NCBI GenBank assembly: GCA_900552975.1
Contig: UWSL01000082.1
Location: forward strand, 1 to 6,780
Reading direction: 5' to 3'
Source: an uncultured Mycoplasmatota bacterium
GTDB taxonomy: Bacteria > Bacillota_I > Bacilli_A > RF39 > UBA660
DNA: 6,780 nt
In this document: one piece after another, positions 4,812 through 6,780 of the stretch
How the letters are laid out: every line of letters starts with the position of its first letter
Position numbering within the stretch: the first letter of the stretch is position 1
Notes under the pieces: model-generated
Databases searched by the model: none
Seen by the model: only the letters and a program-made list of their open reading frames with translations
Told to the model about the DNA's origin: nothing
Translations under genes and position numbers: made by a program

Positions 4812-6767
4812 TTAAAAGAGTACACTTTGTTCTGTATCATACACTACGCCATCAATTTCTAAATAAATCAAATATTTACCATTTAAGCCATCTTTATTAA
4901 TATAACTATTAATTGTTAAGCCATTTTTTTCTTCATCACTATTAAATATATCAACACATAAAGCTGTATAAGGATGTTTACTAATAGCTATATTATAATA
5001 ATTAACATTAAAATCTTTATATAATATAACATTTACTTTTGTTTCTTTTTTAAATTTACCTTGAAATACTAAGCGATCTTCTTCTTTAACAAATTCTATT
5101 TTATGTTTCTTATATTCTTCATCAATTTTTTTGCTATTTAGCGTTAAAACTTTTTTCTTAGTAGTAATGGCAGTAGTTCCTAAGCTACCAAGTCTTTTAG
5201 CATCACCTAAGCTAAACGTTGCTGTATCATAAATATTTATTTTTTCAACACGATAATTATTAGTAGGTAAAACCAATTCAAAAATGACTTTATTGTTTAA
5301 TAGTTCTACTGTATCAGAAACTAGCTTAGCATTTTTACTAAAGCCAGCTGGTTGATTAGAATTTTCTCCATCAACATAAACAATTCCCCCAGAATGAATT
5401 ATATAATTGTCTTTAGCTAAATAATCAACATCTGAGATGTATGGAGAATAAAAAGAACTACCTCTTTTTTTACCATACTCAAAAACTTGTTCAATTGTCA
5501 TCTCATCAGTATTTATTTTATACATAACACCACTTGAATAACTATTACTAGCTGACACATATTTACTCTTGTCTTTACTTTTATTATTACCATTATCAAA
5601 CAAGAAGATATATCCTTCAGGTGTGACCATTGCTGCATGTTGTGACCATTGCCATTCAAATTCACCAGAAGTTGGTTTAAAGAAATATTTTTGATACTCA
5701 CTACTCCAATTAGTAGAATCTCCGATAATCCAATTTAACTTACCTGTCTCATAAGAAATATTAATTACGGCATCTTGATGACGACCTGATAAAACTATCG
5801 AATTAGTCTTTTCATCATACCAAACAGAATTGTTATGAAACCAATCATATTCTATCCAATTTTCGCTTTTACCATCTTCCATCTTTAAAATATCTTTTAA
5901 ATCAAATGTTTTTACAATATCACCAGTTTCACGATCAACTTCAACTATATAATCTTCAACTGTTCCACTTGGATTATTAAAATCATCACTCGCTACCAAT
6001 AAATTACCATTTGGCATTTCAAAATAATCATGATGATATCCGCCTTTTAAAGAATATTCACGATATATTTTTCCAAGCATATCTATTTCATATAATCCAG
6101 TCATATAATAAGGTGTATTAATTAACCTTTCGGTACTAATTAACATTCGACCATTTTTAAGTAACTTATTATCCCATACCGCATTACTTGTTAAATACCA
6201 TCTTACATCTCCATTAATATCATATGCACACGTATAACCTTTACTAGACGGCGTATAAAAATATAAATCATTACTTAACTTATCTTTATCTGCTTCAACT
6301 TTTGTTGGCAAAATAAAATCATCAGGTAATTTATCTGTCTTAATCGTATACTCTTTACTTACGTTTTTACCATTATCATCATATGAAACAGTTACTTTAT
6401 TTTCATAATCAGGATATAAACCATAAACCGTTAAATAATGTTTAGTTCCTTGGTTAAATTCATGAGTTAAAGTTACCTTATCATCACGTCCTTGTACCGT
6501 AACTAACGGTTTTACTTCATTTTCAGTTTCAAACAAAATCAAAGCTGTTAATGGCGAATTATGATAAGGATCTAATATAACATTCGCTTTATCAATTGTA
6601 TAACCATCTGTAACAATTTCTTTTTCGTATTCCTTTTGTAAAGTTACCATGCTTTCTTTTTCTTCCAAGATTTCTCTGTTATTTTCTATGTTATTTTTAA
6701 TTATCACGCCTCCTAAAAAGACTATTACTATTAAAAATAATATAAAAACTAAAATTCTTTTTTTCAT
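4812..6767 (-). CDS. Membrane-anchored aryl-sulfate sulfotransferase (ASST family)
   Basis: This 651-residue enzyme probably transfers a sulfuryl group from an aryl sulfate donor to a phenolic acceptor, without PAPS, outside the cytoplasmic membrane. A Lys-Lys-Arg start and one hydrophobic span (about 5-23) with no lipobox and no clear cleavage site suggest a signal anchor. A small beta-rich domain (about 50-145) follows, as in ASST N-terminal domains, then the propeller core (about 155-520). The family's catalytic set, known from E. coli AssT (His252, His356, Arg374, His436), has plausible equivalents: His245 or His246 in YHHD, His311 in WFHNN, Arg329 in SGRHQ and His377 in WSQHA. The 18-residue His311-Arg329 spacing equals that in E. 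coli. About 130 extra beta-rich residues form the C-terminus. Only two cysteines exist (180, 604), so the disulfide of the E. coli enzyme is absent. The ATG is backed by AGGAG 8 bases upstream. Confidence 0.9.
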   Translation of the reverse strand: MKKRILVFILFLIVIVFLGGVIIKNNIENNREILEEKESMVTLQKEYEKEIVTDGYTIDKANVILDPYHNSPLTALILFETENEVKPLVTVQGRDDKVTLTHEFNQGTKHYLTVYGLYPDYENKVTVSYDDNGKNVSKEYTIKTDKLPDDFILPTKVEADKDKLSNDLYFYTPSSKGYTCAYDINGDVRWYLTSNAVWDNKLLKNGRMLISTERLINTPYYMTGLYEIDMLGKIYREYSLKGGYHHDYFEMPNGNLLVASDDFNNPSGTVEDYIVEVDRETGDIVKTFDLKDILKMEDGKSENWIEYDWFHNNSVWYDEKTNSIVLSGRHQDAVINISYETGKLNWIIGDSTNWSSEYQKYFFKPTSGEFEWQWSQHAAMVTPEGYIFLFDNGNNKSKDKSKYVSASNSYSSGVMYKINTDEMTIEQVFEYGKKRGSSFYSPYISDVDYLAKDNYIIHSGGIVYVDGENSNQPAGFSKNAKLVSDTVELLNNKVIFELVLPTNNYRVEKINIYDTATFSLGDAKRLGSLGTTAITTKKKVLTLNSKKIDEEYKKHKIEFVKEEDRLVFQGKFKKETKVNVILYKDFNVNYYNIAISKHPYTALCVDIFNSDEEKNGLTINSYINKDGLNGKYLIYLEIDGVVYDTEQSVLF

Positions 6768-6774
6768 TTTATTT

Positions 6775-6780
6775 TCTCCT
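6775..6780 (-). promoter_or_regulatory. Ribosome binding site of the sulfotransferase gene, at the window edge
   Basis: AGGAGA on the minus strand ends 7 bases before the ATG at 6767 and confirms that start. The promoter, and any upstream co-transcribed gene, lie outside the window. Confidence 0.85.

Noticed and set aside
5513..5701. Minus-strand open frame of 62 codons inside the sulfotransferase gene
   Set aside because: It is an alternative frame of a well-supported enzyme, lies over the His377 region, and has no recognisable start signal or protein features.
6758..6764. Seven-base A tract at codons 2-4 of the sulfotransferase as a phase-variation site
   Set aside because: ATG followed by Lys-Lys codons is very common at signal-sequence starts in AT-rich genomes, and seven bases is short for a contingency locus.

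Overview
The window is strongly AT-rich and compactly organised. It looks like a low-GC Firmicute or a related Bacilli/Mycoplasmatota-type bacterium. Three things suggest this: the tRNA-Glu closely resembles Bacillus-type tRNA-Glu and encodes its CCA end, the ribosome binding sites are strong AGGAGG types, and the proteins are rich in Lys, Asn and Ile. All five CDS stops are TAA and every Trp inside the frames is TGG, so the standard bacterial code fits. A gut origin is only a guess, prompted by the aryl-sulfate sulfotransferase.

Positions 1-187 carry the end of a plus-strand tRNA cluster: a 5'-truncated tRNA-Ile(GAT), an intact tRNA-Glu(TTC) and a clear Rho-independent terminator. Everything after that is coded on the minus strand and converges on the tRNA operon. 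In minus-strand transcription order (right to left) the genes are: a membrane-anchored aryl-sulfate sulfotransferase (6767-4812); an unrecognised 272-residue soluble protein with its own consensus-like promoter (4734-3916); a two-gene ABC exporter of BcrA/NatA-like ATPase (3811-2915) plus ABC-2 permease (2922-1462); and a multi-spanning membrane protein with a long acidic cytosolic-looking tail, possibly Yip1-like (1348-242).

Terminator hairpins follow the unknown gene (3885-3905), the ABC pair (1419-1457) and the membrane protein (214-240), so these are mostly separate transcription units. Only the two ABC genes form a tight operon: they overlap by 8 bases, and the permease ribosome binding site lies inside the end of the ATPase gene. 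No convincing terminator separates the sulfotransferase from the unknown gene, so read-through there is possible. Apart from the ABC pair, no functional link between the genes can be shown. No mobile element, CRISPR array or integration signature is visible, and no stretch over 300 bases lacks a gene. The region reads as ordinary chromosome with a few points worth checking: an orphan protein with a corrected start, a sulfotransferase without the usual disulfide, an E-loop ABC ATPase, and a mismatched T-stem in tRNA-Ile.
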